From NCBI GenBank assembly GCA_963729325.1, contig CAVSNS010000053.1, positions 124,001 through 188,000 of the forward strand: a DNA stretch of 64,000 bases, written 5' to 3'. A program made the position numbers and the translations under genes. Positions within the stretch are counted from its first letter, which is position 1, and each line of letters begins with the position of its first letter. Below, piece after piece: positions 40,011-49,499 of the stretch. This DNA comes from JABCYV01 sp963729325 (lineage in GTDB: Bacteria; Acidobacteriota; Terriglobia; Terriglobales; Acidobacteriaceae). A model generated the notes under the pieces. It had not been told where the DNA came from. It ran no database searches and saw only the letters and a list, made by a program, of their open reading frames with translations.

Positions 40011-41398
40011 ATGTCTTCAACCCAACTAGAAACTCGAAACCAGCAACTCGAAACCGACCTTCGCGAACTGGCCCAGGACATCGTCCGCCGGGCCATGGCC
40101 GGAGGCGCCACTGCTGCCGAATGCGTCGTTCGCGAAGGCGACGAATTCTCCACCCTCGTCCGTCTCGGCCAGGTGGAAACCCTGAAAGAATCCGGCTCCA
40201 AGGCCATCGGCTTGCGCGTTTTCCACGGCCAGCGCGCCGCCAGCACCTATTCCAGCGACTTTTCACGCGACAGCCTGGATCGCATGGTGAAATCTGCGCT
40301 TGAACTCGCGAAGATTACCTCCGAGGACCCATATGCTGGAATTCCCGAGCCATCGCAACTCGGCTCGCTCGAAGGTGATCTTGATCTTTACTCCGCCGAC
40401 GTCTACTCGCTACCCGGAGAAGAGCGCATTAGCTACGCGCGCCGCGCCGAGAAGGCCGCACTCGACTACGATCCCCGCATCAAGAACTCCGAGGGCGGAT
40501 CATTCGACGCCGCCACCGGTCACAAGGTCCTGGCAAACTCGCACGGCTTTGTCGGCGAATATCGCCGCTCTTATTGCTCCATCGCCGCCGTGCCTATCGC
40601 GCAATCTGACAACGGCGCCATGCAGCGCGACTACTGGTTTTCCGTCGCCCGCAGTCTCAGCCGCCTCGAGTCTCCCGAGCATGTCGGACAAGTCGCTGCT
40701 CAGCGGACTCTACGCCGTCTCGGCGCGCGCAAGGTGAAGACGGCGCAAGTCCCCATCGTCCTCGATCCCATGGTCGCCAACTCCATACTCGACCACATTT
40801 TCGAAGGCGTGAATGGAGACTCCGTCTATCGCGGTGCTTCCTTCCTCGCCGGTAAGCTGGGACAAAAAATTGCCGCGGACAAAGTAAACGTGATCGACGA
40901 TGGCACCATGCCTGGCGGCTTCGGCACCAGCCCCTTCGATGGGGAAGGAATTCCCACACGGCGCACCGTCGTCATCGAGAACGGTGTGCTCAAGTCTTAT
41001 TTGCTGAACACCTACACTGCGAAAAAGCTCGGCCTCCAGACCACCGCTAATGCCTCTCGAGGACTGGCTGGAACTCCGGGCATTGGCCCCGGCAATTACT
41101 TCCTGCAGCCGGGCACGAAGACGCCCAAAGAAATCATCGCTGCAATTCCCAAGGCCTATACGTTACCGAATTTCTCGGTCACGGCGCGAATCTGGTCACC
41201 GGCGATTATTCCCGCGGCGCTTCCGGCCTCTGGATTTCGGGCGGAGAACTCGCCTACCCCGTGGAAGAAATCACCGTGGCCGGAAACCTCAAAGAGATCT
41301 TCCTCAACATCTCCGAGATCGGAAACGACCTGGAATTTCGTGGCTCTGTGGCTTGCCCGACAATCCGCATCGACGGTTTGACGGTCGGCGGCGAGTGA
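40011..41398 (+). CDS. pmbA: Metalloprotease subunit TldE/PmbA, frameshifted
   Basis: Partner of TldD lacking the HExxxH site. ELAQDIVRRAMAGGATAAEC begins the family region and GTMPGGFGTSPFDGEGIPTR with NTYTAKKLGLQTTANASRG are diagnostic. A one-base break near 41155 leads to the conserved end LVTGDYSRGASGLWISGGEL and AYPVEEITVAGNLKEIFLNI, stop at 41396-41398. The first 15 residues (STQLETRNQQLETDLRE) look like a translated short repeat. About 460 residues. Adjacent to tldD, 130 bases after it; the spacer contains a diverged GTCATCCCGAGC repeat. Confidence 0.94.
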
Positions 41399-41498
41399 TG
41401 AGATTTCTGATTCTAGATTTCAGATTGAAACCCAGTGCAGACTTGAAATCTGCAATCTGAAATCTTCAATCTGAAATCGGCGAGAGTACAATCCTCGC
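41399..41498. repeat. Short AATCTGAAATC repeat cluster
   Basis: The spacer after pmbA contains repeated forms of TTCAGATTGAAA, GAAATCTGCAATCTGAAATC and TTCAATCTGAAATC in both orientations. Similar words occur at 60340-60360 and 63690. Interspersed short repeats; no gene. Confidence 0.6.
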
Positions 41499-42002
41499 AT
41501 GGGCGGCATGCTCGAGCCTTCTCCTCCTACTGAAGATCCGACTCCAACTGGCGTCCCATCCTGCTGGGGGTTGGGCTGGTAGTGGTGCTGGTTGGCATCC
41601 TCGCTCTACTGTCACGCGGCCATCCAAAAAGTCTGAGCGCAGCCGCATCCCTACGCGGCTAATCTGAAGCTCTCCAATCTGAAGATGAGTGCCGCCGAAA
41701 ATTTTGTCGGCGCGACCGTTACTTATCTCGATGGTACGGTTACCAACATCGGTGACAAGACCGTCACGCACGCGATGGTTCACGTCAATTTCAAGGACTC
41801 TCTCGGCCAGGTCGCGCAGTCTGAAGACGTACCGCTTAATGTTCTTCAGACTAGCGGACCTTACCCTGATACCGTCGACCTCAGCGCATCGCCGCTGGCG
41901 CCCGGCCAGGGCAAGCAATTCCGCCTGACCTTCGAACACGTCAGCAACGATTGGAACCATGAATATCCCGAGTTGCAGGTAACGGATGTCTTCGTGAAGT
42001 GA
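41499..42002 (+). CDS. Small membrane-anchored FxLYD/DUF-like protein, frameshifted
   Basis: About 167 residues after joining. MGGMLEPSPPTEDPTPTG is a Pro-rich cytoplasmic tail, followed by one membrane helix (VGLVVVLVGILALL) and an outer domain beginning LKLSNLKMSAAENFVGATVT with LDGTVTNIGDKTVTHAMVHV, characteristic of FxLYD-like beta-sandwich domains. Two base breaks, near 41555 and 41655, are needed to join the helix to both sides. Function unknown; lies between pmbA and selD. Confidence 0.7.
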
Positions 42003-42107
42003 TTGTCGGATTGACAAAAACTTCGAATTGGCGAATTTAACAGCGTTCAATCCGTAAATCCGTGACCGACATCCGACAATCCCGGAATCAATCCCTTACA
42101 ATGCTGC

Positions 42108-43164
42108 ATGCCTGAAGTAAAGCCATTCCGGCTGACGGAGTCGGTCAAAGCCGCGGGTTGAGCGTCCAAGCTGAGTCCGGCGGCGCTGGACACAGTGCTT
42201 GGGAAATTAGCCCGGCAACATGACCCCAACGTCTTAGTCGGCTTCGATCACGCCGACGACGCCGGCGTGTATCAAATCGGCCCTGACACCGCACTGGTGC
42301 AAACCGCCGACTTCTTCACGCCCATCGTGGATGACCCTTACACGTTCGGGCAGATTGCCGCCACCAATGCGCTCAGCGACGTCTACGCCATGGGCGGACG
42401 TCCTCTCACCGCCCTGGCCCTGGTCTGCTTTCCGGAAAAAGGCGATCTCGCCATTTTGGAGCGAATCCTGGCCGGCGGACTTTCCAAGATGATGGAAGCC
42501 GGTTGCACGATTGTCGGCGGACACAGCATCCGCGACGACGAAACCAAGTTCGGATACTCCGTCACCGGCCTGATTGATCCCAAGAGAGTTCTCACCAACG
42601 GCGGCGCAAAGCCCGGCGACCGACTGCTGTTCACCAAAGCCCTCGGCACGGGGGTGATCTCTACTGCCATCAAGAAGGAAGCAGCCAGGCAATCCTGGAT
42701 CGACGCGGCGGTCGCCTCCATGACAACGTTGAACAAGACGGCTGCCGAAGTAATCACCGCCCAGGGCGAGACTGCTGTCCACGCCCTGACCGACGTCACG
42801 GGCTTCGGCCTCATCGGCCATGCCCGCGAAATGGCGCATGGCCTCGGATGTCTCTCTGCGCCTATATGCCAGCCGGATTCCACTGCTCGAAGGCGCGCTG
42901 GATTGTGTCCGTGCTGGCCACATCCCCGGCGGTTTGAAAGCCAATCGCGAGTTCGCCGAATGCGTAGTGGGTTATGAGGAAGAAATTCCCGAGGACATTA
43001 AAACCCTGCTCTTTGATCCGCAGACTGCCGGTGGGCTGTTGGTCTCAGTTAAGAGTGAGAAATCCGCTGACCTCATGCGATCTCTGATCAAAGCAGGAGT
43101 GGCAGCGGTAGAAATCGGTGAGGTCCTGGCCCGAACCAAGCCCCTCATCAGCGTGAGTCAATGA
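42108..43164 (+). CDS. selD: Selenophosphate synthetase SelD with in-frame UGA (probable selenoprotein), frameshifted
   Basis: Makes selenophosphate from selenide and ATP, the selenium donor for Sec-tRNA and 2-selenouridine. ATG at 42108 gives MPEVKPFRLTESVKAAG, then TGA at 42159-42161, then ASKLSP. The TGA aligns with the catalytic Cys17/Sec of SelD (E. coli AGCGCK), and Lys follows at the right spacing (U-x-x-K). The downstream ATP-binding region is clear: VGFDHADDAGVYQIGPDTAL, TADFFTPIVDDPYTFGQIAA, NALSDVYAMGG. A separate one-base break near 42845 precedes LYASRIPLLEGALDCVRAGH and the end at 43164. If read as a stop, the frame would start artificially at 42195, without the catalytic site. 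Confidence 0.88.
42159..42200 (+). promoter_or_regulatory. Candidate bacterial SECIS hairpin after the selD UGA
   Basis: After the UGA, GTCC (42164-42167) pairs with GGAC (42188-42191), with a bulged A, then AGC (42169-42171) with GCT (42185-42187). The apical loop is TGAGTCCGGCGGC. This is at the distance where SelB-dependent hairpins sit. The fold is short and was done by eye. Confidence 0.4.
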
Positions 43165-43166
43165 CG

Positions 43167-43709
43167 CTAGTCCGGTCCTGCGTTGAGCAGTTCCCATATT
43201 CGCGCCAGATGGTGATCGTCGTGTTCCGCGACAAAGTACAGGTGGTCGACCAGCCGCATCGGTTTCTGCAAACGCGGATGAAGGATGGTTCGTGCGGAGA
43301 GCGCGGCGTCTGCTGTTTCTACGCGCTGCAGTAGCGCCGACCGCGCCCTTCGGAACCCGGCTAGAATCTGTTCAAGAGGCTGCGCATTGTGGTTGGCTTC
43401 GTCAGTTTTTCGATTTGTCAGGTCAGCGACAGTAAGTTGGTCGCTGCTGCCCGCGATGAACTCGCCCGCTCGTGCCGTCCATAAGGGCTCGAGATCCAGC
43501 AGGTGTCCAGCGTGCTCCTGCGCCGACCATTTCTGTTGCGGCTTGCGCAGTAGAAGTTCTTGAGAACGGCCTCGAACCATCTCCTCCAGCCTGGCTGGAG
43601 TACCCCGCAAACGCACGCACACGTTGGCGTGCAATTCGACCGGGAAAGAAAAGTCGAAACTTCGTTCAAACCACACCGGGACTTTGCTCACAGGTTCCAC
43701 TGGGTTCAA
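43167..43709 (-). CDS. DinB-family protein
   Basis: 180 residues. Second DinB-like protein of the window. QKWSAQEHAGHLLDLEPLWT and LYFVAEHDDHHLARIWELL hold the His residues of the metal site (HxxHL and HDDHH). No signal peptide. It is convergent with selD, with its stop 3 bases from that of selD. Possibly a thiol S-transferase or hydrolase; no closer call. Confidence 0.85.
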   Translation of the reverse strand: MNPVEPVSKVPVWFERSFDFSFPVELHANVCVRLRGTPARLEEMVRGRSQELLLRKPQQKWSAQEHAGHLLDLEPLWTARAGEFIAGSSDQLTVADLTNRKTDEANHNAQPLEQILAGFRRARSALLQRVETADAALSARTILHPRLQKPMRLVDHLYFVAEHDDHHLARIWELLNAGPD

Positions 43710-43842
43710 GGCATCCTTTGCCCCTCAAAGATGCGGCAGCCTCTCGGAACGACTCACGAATCGCTGCAGCCGACGCGCCGCTGCGTGCATCTCCTAGTGA
43801 GTGATCTAGTTTATCTAGTTTAATTTATCCGAAGGAGTGATC

Positions 43843-44832
43843 ATGCAATTTCGCAAACTTGGACGCAGCGGCCTTACCGCCTCCGCCCTCGGCCTTGGCT
43901 GTATGGGCATGTCGGAATTCTACGGCCCACGCGATGACAATGAATCCCTTGCCACTATCCACCGTGCTTTGGAGCTGGACATCAATTTTCTCGACACCGC
44001 TGACGTTTACGGCCCTTTCACAAATGAAGAGCTCGTCGGCAGAGCGATTCGCGGACGCCGCGACAAAATCGTGCTGGCCACAAAGTTTGGTATCGTCCGC
44101 GATCCCAACGACCCCAACAGCCGTGGCATCAACGGCAAACCAGAATATGTCCGCCAGGCGTGCGAGGCCAGCCTGCGCCGCCTCGGCGTGGACACAATCG
44201 ATCTCTACTATCAGCACCGCGTCGACCCCAATACGCCGATTGAGGAGACCGTGGGTGCCATGGCTCAATTGGTAAAGGAAGGCAAAGTCCGATTCCTGGG
44301 CCTGTCGGAGGCGGGGGCCAGCACGCTTCGCCGTGCGGTGAAGATTCATCCCATCACCGCCCTCCAAACCGAGTATTCCTTGTGGACGCGCGATCCAGAA
44401 GACGAAATCCTGGCGACCTGTCGCGAGCTAGGGATTGGGTTTGTCGCCTACAGCCCGCTGGGCCGTGGCTTCCTCACCGGCCAATTCAAGCGCTTCGACG
44501 ATCTCCCTGCCGATGACTACCGCCGCTCCTCTCCGCGCTTTCAAGGAGAGAATTTCCAGAGAAATCTCGACTTGGTGCGACGAGTCGAAGAAATCGCCCG
44601 TGAGAAAAACTGCAAGCCGTCGCAGTTAGCCCTGGCTTGGGTGCTCGCCCAGGGAGAGGATATCGTTCCGATTCCTGGAACCAAACGGCGCAAATACTTG
44701 GAGGAGAACGTTGGCGCTTTGGACGTTCACTTATCGGGAGACGACCTGCGGCGCATCGACCAGGTTTTTCCGCTTGCCGCCGCTGCCGGGAAGCGTTATC
44801 CCGAAAGCATGATGCGGGTAGTGAATGGCTAG
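43843..44832 (+). CDS. Aldo/keto reductase
   Basis: 329 residues, NADPH-dependent TIM-barrel oxidoreductase. MQFRKLGRSGLTASALGLGC begins it; catalytic tetrad positions are visible: Asp in FLDTADVYGPFTNEELVG, Tyr in the same segment, Lys in VLATKFG, His in DLYYQHRVD. Ends with VPIPGTKRRKYLEENVGAL and DLRRIDQVFP. AAGGAG precedes the ATG at 43843. Closest to the YakC/AKR13-like group. Substrate unknown. Confidence 0.93.
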   Translation: MQFRKLGRSGLTASALGLGCMGMSEFYGPRDDNESLATIHRALELDINFLDTADVYGPFTNEELVGRAIRGRRDKIVLATKFGIVRDPNDPNSRGINGKPEYVRQACEASLRRLGVDTIDLYYQHRVDPNTPIEETVGAMAQLVKEGKVRFLGLSEAGASTLRRAVKIHPITALQTEYSLWTRDPEDEILATCRELGIGFVAYSPLGRGFLTGQFKRFDDLPADDYRRSSPRFQGENFQRNLDLVRRVEEIAREKNCKPSQLALAWVLAQGEDIVPIPGTKRRKYLEENVGALDVHLSGDDLRRIDQVFPLAAAAGKRYPESMMRVVNG

Positions 44833-44863
44833 ATTACCTGGCCTCGGCATCTCACAAAAATTT

Positions 44864-44885
44864 GGGGCGGCTCTCAAGCCGCCCC
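44864..44885. terminator. Bidirectional terminator between aldo/keto reductase and ftsH
   Basis: GGGGCGGCT, loop CTCA, AGCCGCCCC: a perfect 9-bp stem. On the minus strand it is followed by AAATTTTTGTGAG, so it fits the end of ftsH best. Confidence 0.85.
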
Positions 44886-44913
44886 ACTGATAACTAGCAT
44901 TTGAAAACTGGGT

Positions 44914-46818
44914 TTACGCTGGCGCCGGCCGTTCACCGCCTTTTGGCGCGCGCCCAGGCTGAAGATCGGGCTTGATCACCTGCTGCACTCCATCATCTCC
45001 TTTCGGAGGAGGAGTCAGCTTGGGCAATTCCTTGCCGTCGATGATCATCTTGATCTCGTTGGCGTCGAGCACTTCACGCTCAATCAGCGCATTCGCGATC
45101 TTGACCAGCAAATCCTGGTTCTGCGACAAGACTTGCTTGGCCGTGTTGTAGCCCTGGCCAACCAGCCGCCGCACTTCCTCGTCGATCTTTACCGCCGTGG
45201 CCTCGCTGTAGTCACGGTGCTGTGCGATCTCGCGGCCCAGGAAGATCTGCTCTTCTTTTTTGCCGAAAGTCAGCGGACCGAGATCACTCATGCCCCACTC
45301 GCAGACCATCTTGCGCGCCAATTCCGTGGCCCGCTCAATGTCATTGCCGGCGCCTGTGCTCATCTGGCTCAGGAAAATTTCCTCCGCCAGGCGCCCGCCC
45401 ATCAGGATTGCGATTTCTGTCTCCAGATAATTTCTGTAGTAGTTGTGCCGGTCATCGATGGGCAATTGCATGGTGACGCCCAACGCCATGCCGCGCGGGA
45501 TAATCGTCACTTTATGCAAAGGATCGGAATATGGCAGCTTCGCCGCGACCAACGCGTGCCCAGCCTCATGGAAAGCCGTGTTCTTCTTTTCTTCATCGGT
45601 GAGCAGCAGCGACTTGCGCTCCACCCCCATCAGGACTTTGTCTTTGGCCAGCTCAAAATCGTACATCAGTACGGCTTTGCGATTCTGCCGTGCCGCCGCG
45701 AGTGCCGCCTCGTTCACCATGTTGGCCAGGTCGGCTCCCGAAAACCCTGGTGTACCGCGGGCCAGCACCGAGAGATCCACGTCGTCCGCCAGAGGAATCT
45801 TGCGTGTGTGTACCCGCAGAATCTCCTCTCGTCCCCGCACATCAGGACGGCTGACCACTACCCGCCGGTCAAATCTCCCGGGACGAAGCAGCGCAGGATC
45901 GAGCACGTCCGGCCGATTGGTCGCGGCCATCAAGATGACGCCCTCGTTCGACTCGAACCCATCCATCTCTACTAGCAGTTGGTTCAGCGTCTGTTCACGC
46001 TCGTCGTGACCACCGCCCAAGCCGGCGCCGCGATGGCGCCCGACCGCGTCGATTTCATCAATAAAGATGATGCAGGGAGCATTCTTCTTCCCCTGCTCGA
46101 ACAGATCACGCACCCGGCTCGCACCCACGCCTACAAACATTTCTACAAAGTCAGAGCCCGAAATCGAGAAGAAAGGCACATTGGCTTCACCGGCAACTGC
46201 CCTAGCCAACAGGGTCTTACCCGTTCCCGGAGGCCCTACCAGCAGTACACCTTTCGGAATCCGACCGCCTAGTTTCTGGAACTTTTGCGCTTCGCGCAGG
46301 AACTCAATGATCTCTTTCAGCTCTTCCTTGGCCTCATCAACCCCGGCGACATCCTTAAACGTCACCTTCTTTTGCTGCATGGAGAGCAGGCGTGCCCGGC
46401 TCTTGCCAAACGACAGAGCCTTATTTCCGCCCGTTTGCATTTGCCGGATCATGAAGAACCACAGGGCGGCGAGTAAAGCCAAAGGAGCTAGGTTAATCAG
46501 CCAGGTCCAACTTCCGCTGTTGATGTCCCGAATATTGATGTTCACGCCCTTATCCCTCAGCATCTTGATCATGTCGGGATAATTGGCCGGAGCAGTCAGG
46601 TGAAAGCCTGAGTTATCATTGCGGTACTTACCACGGACCTCCTGGCCGGTGATAGTGACCTCTTTGACCTGTCCCTGATCCACATCATTGAGGAATTGGG
46701 AGAAGTTAACCTCCTTCTCCTTTTGGCCGGAGTTGCTGGCACGCACGACCTCCCATAGAAGGAAGGCGGAAAGTACGATGACCAGCCAGAAAACAATAGT
46801 CTTAACTGTCGAATTCAC
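44914..46818 (-). CDS. ftsH: ATP-dependent zinc metalloprotease FtsH
   Basis: Membrane-anchored AAA+ protease for quality control. 634 residues: N-terminal membrane helix (TIVFWLVIVLSAFLLWEVV), periplasmic domain, second helix (WLINLAPLALLAALWFFMI), the AAA domain (GPPGTGKTLLARAVAGEANV, IIFIDEIDAVGR, second region of homology RPGRFDRRVVV) and the zinc site HEAGHALVAAK. The end is Pro/Gly-rich. Upstream on the same strand lie hpt and tilS, the conserved tilS-hpt-ftsH order. Intact. Confidence 0.97.
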   Translation of the reverse strand: MNSTVKTIVFWLVIVLSAFLLWEVVRASNSGQKEKEVNFSQFLNDVDQGQVKEVTITGQEVRGKYRNDNSGFHLTAPANYPDMIKMLRDKGVNINIRDINSGSWTWLINLAPLALLAALWFFMIRQMQTGGNKALSFGKSRARLLSMQQKKVTFKDVAGVDEAKEELKEIIEFLREAQKFQKLGGRIPKGVLLVGPPGTGKTLLARAVAGEANVPFFSISGSDFVEMFVGVGASRVRDLFEQGKKNAPCIIFIDEIDAVGRHRGAGLGGGHDEREQTLNQLLVEMDGFESNEGVILMAATNRPDVLDPALLRPGRFDRRVVVSRPDVRGREEILRVHTRKIPLADDVDLSVLARGTPGFSGADLANMVNEAALAAARQNRKAVLMYDFELAKDKVLMGVERKSLLLTDEEKKNTAFHEAGHALVAAKLPYSDPLHKVTIIPRGMALGVTMQLPIDDRHNYYRNYLETEIAILMGGRLAEEIFLSQMSTGAGNDIERATELARKMVCEWGMSDLGPLTFGKKEEQIFLGREIAQHRDYSEATAVKIDEEVRRLVGQGYNTAKQVLSQNQDLLVKIANALIEREVLDANEIKMIIDGKELPKLTPPPKGDDGVQQVIKPDLQPGRAPKGGERPAPA

Positions 46819-46992
46819 CTAAGGGCTCCTGAAAAGTGCGCCCTGCTGCCAGGACGAAAACTGGGGACAACCAGCCAATAGTTAGATGCCAGCCACTGGG
46901 TTTGGATTGGACAAATTGCCCATCCGCCATTTTAACTGTTCCCCTGGAAAAAAGAAGTGAGTTCTTCGAATGACTTAAGTCACGAAGCTGGA

Positions 46993-47532
46993 TTAGCTTG
47001 CGGCCGCAAGATAAGGCAGATTGCGATTCGTCTGCTCGGGCGCTCCCAGGCCATAACCGACAAGGAAAGCCTCGTCCACCAAAAATCCGAAATAATCCGG
47101 CTGCAGTTGCACCCGCCGGGCTGATTGCCGGTCCAATAAGGTGGCCAGTTTTACCGAGGCCGCCCCCCGCAGTCGCAGATCGTTCATTAGGAACTCAGCG
47201 GTTACTCCGGAATGAACCAGCCCTTCAATGAGCAAAAGGTGCTGGCCACGGATGTCTAGCTCATGACTGAAAAAGATCTCCAGAATCTCTCCCGGCCCCT
47301 TGTCATCCTGGGTGGAGTATTTGGGCTTGATGAACTGGCAGATGACCGGAACTTCGATCGCCCGCACCAGATCGGTCATAAACATAAATCCGTTTTCTAA
47401 TAGCGCCAAGGCATGGATGGTCCGCCCCCGGTAGTCGTCGGAAATCTGCCGCGCCATTTCCCGAACGCGTTTCTGAATCTGTTCGGCCGGAATCACCGTA
47501 CGCAACTGCTCCGCCTTGAGCGTCTGAGTCAT
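46993..47532 (-). CDS. hpt: Hypoxanthine phosphoribosyltransferase-like protein, degenerate active site
   Basis: 179 residues with the HPRT fold: IPAEQIQKRVREMARQISDD, IHALALLENGFMFMTDLVRA, and VGYGL near the end. The PRPP-binding loop, normally V-E-D-I-x-D-T-G-x-T, here reads LLLIEGLVHSGVT: the second acid is Gly and the catalytic Asp is His. The distal Asp of the GYGLD motif is also Gly (LVGYGLGAPEQ). The flexible loop reads FIKPKYSTQDDKG. The gene lies between tilS and ftsH. In Gram-positive bacteria HprT partners with TilS and affects ftsH expression; loss of catalysis with retained position suggests a regulatory or structural role. Confidence 0.85.
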   Translation of the reverse strand: MTQTLKAEQLRTVIPAEQIQKRVREMARQISDDYRGRTIHALALLENGFMFMTDLVRAIEVPVICQFIKPKYSTQDDKGPGEILEIFFSHELDIRGQHLLLIEGLVHSGVTAEFLMNDLRLRGAASVKLATLLDRQSARRVQLQPDYFGFLVDEAFLVGYGLGAPEQTNRNLPYLAAAS

Positions 47533-47535
47533 GCC

Positions 47536-48931
47536 CTACAAATCCTCGAGTCTGGAAAACTCCCGAATGAGCACCGCTTCCTTAGTTCGGTCTCGTGGCT
47601 GCAATCGCGCCGGAGCCGGAAACCCGCGCAGCCAGACTACATCGGTTCCGCTTACCACCACCGGCCAAAGCTTTTTCTCTGGTCCGGTCACATGCTGCTC
47701 CTGCAACAGTTCTTTGATCTTCTTGGGCGACTTAAAATGGGCGGGCCAGAATCGGTCTCCTGGGCGCCAGTTGCGAACGACTAGCTCCTTCGCCAGTAAC
47801 GCTCGATCGAGCAGGTGCTCAGGATTATACCCCGGCTCTGAGCTCGTCGGAACTAACGCCGCCTCGAAGCGTGTACCCACTTCCGGAACGTCGATCCGCC
47901 CCGGTATCGGAAGGCGGTAGTCGTAGTCGGGATTGTTTGGTGGCTCGGCAGGTTCGAACCGTAGCGCGTTCCGATTTCGCGATGCCATCCAGCCATCCGG
48001 CAACGTCGCCGATTTCCGAATTTCCCGAACTTACCTGCAGAATCTCTTCCACGTGGCGAAACTCCAACCGAAACCCCAGAGACTCCGCCGCTGCCCTGAT
48101 GACGCGCCGTTGGACGGCCAAAGGAAACTCCGCGAGCACTGCTGTCGTTAACTGACCGTCTTCCCAAACCAGCGGCAGCACTCGCGCAATTTCATTCTTC
48201 CAGTATTCCTCTTCCGCCCTTGCAATCTCGGCTGTCTCCGCTAGGGCCTCGCGCACAGCCGGATTTAAGTTCCGCTCCAGCCTCGGCAGGATTCCATGCC
48301 GCACTCGGTTTCGTGCATGGCGCAAATCGCGATTCGTCGAATCCTCTCGCCACTCTTGCCCAACTTCCCCCAGATAAGCTTCCAGCTCCTTCCTCCTGAT
48401 ACCTAGCAAAGGCCGAACAATAGAACCTTCTGAGAACTGAGAACCGTGAACCGCCAACTGGGGATAAATCCCCGCCAAGCCGCGTGTCCCTGCTCCTCGT
48501 ACCAGCCTCATCAGAACCGTCTCCGCCTGATCGTCCAAAGTATGTGCCGTAGCAATTCGGTTGAGGCCCTCCGTGCGCAGCAGACAGTCGAAGTATTCGT
48601 ATCGCATCTTTCGGGCTGCTGCCTCAATGCTCAGGTGGTTTTCCGTTGCATAAGCCGCCACATCCCCGCGGTCGCAGTGGAAATCCACCCTGTACTTCCG
48701 AGCCAACGCCGCTACGAACTGCTCGTCCGCGTCCGATTCCTGTCCACGCAGTTTGTGATTGAAGTGAACCACCGAGAGGACAATTCCGAGTTGCTTGCGC
48801 GACTCCAGCAACAATCGCAGCAGTCCCACCGAATCTAATCCGCCCGAGACCGCTACGCCTAGGCGCTCTCCGGCCTTCATCAGCTCATGCCGCCGGATGT
48901 AGCAAATCACACGCTGAGCCAGCGTTTCCAC
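47536..48931 (-). CDS. tilS: tRNA(Ile)-lysidine synthase TilS, frameshifted
   Basis: Attaches lysine to C34 of the AUA tRNA. METLAQRVICYIRRHELM leads into the PP-loop SGGLDSVGLLRLLLE; VVHFNHKLRGQESDADEQFV and ATAHTLDDQAETVLMRLVRG are typical. A short in-frame repeat insertion encodes AVHGSQFSEGS. A break near 47980 splits off the C-terminal substrate-binding domains (VVRNWRPGDRFWPAHFKSPK, KELLQEQHV). About 465 residues in total. Ends 3 bases before the hpt start. Confidence 0.93.
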
Positions 48932-48950
48932 CGCAACATACTACATCCGC

Positions 48951-49005
48951 GTGGGCACGGGCGCCCCGCCCGTGCTGGCCGAGCGAGGCTCGGCAGGTTG
49001 TCAGC
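48951..49005. repeat. Palindromic repeat, GGGCACGGGCGCCCCGCCCGTG
   Basis: GGGCACGGGCGCC with its near-inverse CCCGTGC, then CCGAGCGAGGCTCGG. A diverged copy of the GTAGGCGCGGGCG family upstream of tilS. Confidence 0.6.
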
Positions 49006-49029
49006 AACCAGCGACCACCAAACCACCCA

Positions 49030-49425
49030 CTAACGGTCTCCCTCCTTCACCCTCTCCAGAAATTTCCCCACGCTTACCACCGCTCTTGTCACAGTGCCGC
49101 GCCCAATCTCCTGAACTTCATCCCGCGCTGTCACCCGCACCTTATAGAACCGCCCATCGAATGATTCCAGAACCGCCTCCGCGCGGACCCTTGCACCAAT
49201 GCCGCTGGCCGCGCGATGTTCGACGTTGATCGACGTTCCCACAGTGATCTCGTCGCCTTCACAGTACGGTTGCAGCGCATGGAACGCTGCCGTCTCCATC
49301 AGTCGGATCATGTCTGGCGTTGAATATACCGGCGGCAGCTCTGGATGATGCGCCGTCAGCGTGTGCTTGAACTCCACCGTTTCCTCAGCCTCACCACGCA
49401 CCCCAATCGGAATCGCCTTCGCCAT
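49030..49425 (-). CDS. Hotdog-fold thioesterase
   Basis: 131 residues. IPIGVRGEAEETVEFKHTLT begins it; TPDMIRLMETAAFHALQPYC and GTSINVEHRAASGIGARVRA match small acyl-CoA thioesterases of the fluoroacetyl-CoA-thioesterase-like group. The H/T and E positions fit that fold. Substrate not resolvable. It lies between tilS and the CADD gene; the spacer at 48932-49029 holds a palindromic repeat. Confidence 0.85.
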   Translation of the reverse strand: MAKAIPIGVRGEAEETVEFKHTLTAHHPELPPVYSTPDMIRLMETAAFHALQPYCEGDEITVGTSINVEHRAASGIGARVRAEAVLESFDGRFYKVRVTARDEVQEIGRGTVTRAVVSVGKFLERVKEGDR

Positions 49426-49435
49426 AAAAATCTTT

Positions 49436-49474
49436 CCAAAAAGTAAGAGCCAATGATTCTACTGAATCATTGGC
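49436..49474 (-). terminator. Rho-independent terminator after the CADD gene
   Basis: Minus strand: GCCAATGATTC, loop AGTA, GAATCATTGGC, followed by TCTTACTTTTTGG. Perfect 11-bp stem 26 bases beyond the CADD stop. Confidence 0.85.
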
Positions 49475-49499
49475 CTCAATCGTCCGTGATCGCTCCGAT

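Noticed and set aside
47940..47960. tRNA T-loop-like GGTTCGAAC
   Set aside because: Lies inside tilS coding sequence and no cloverleaf can be drawn around it.
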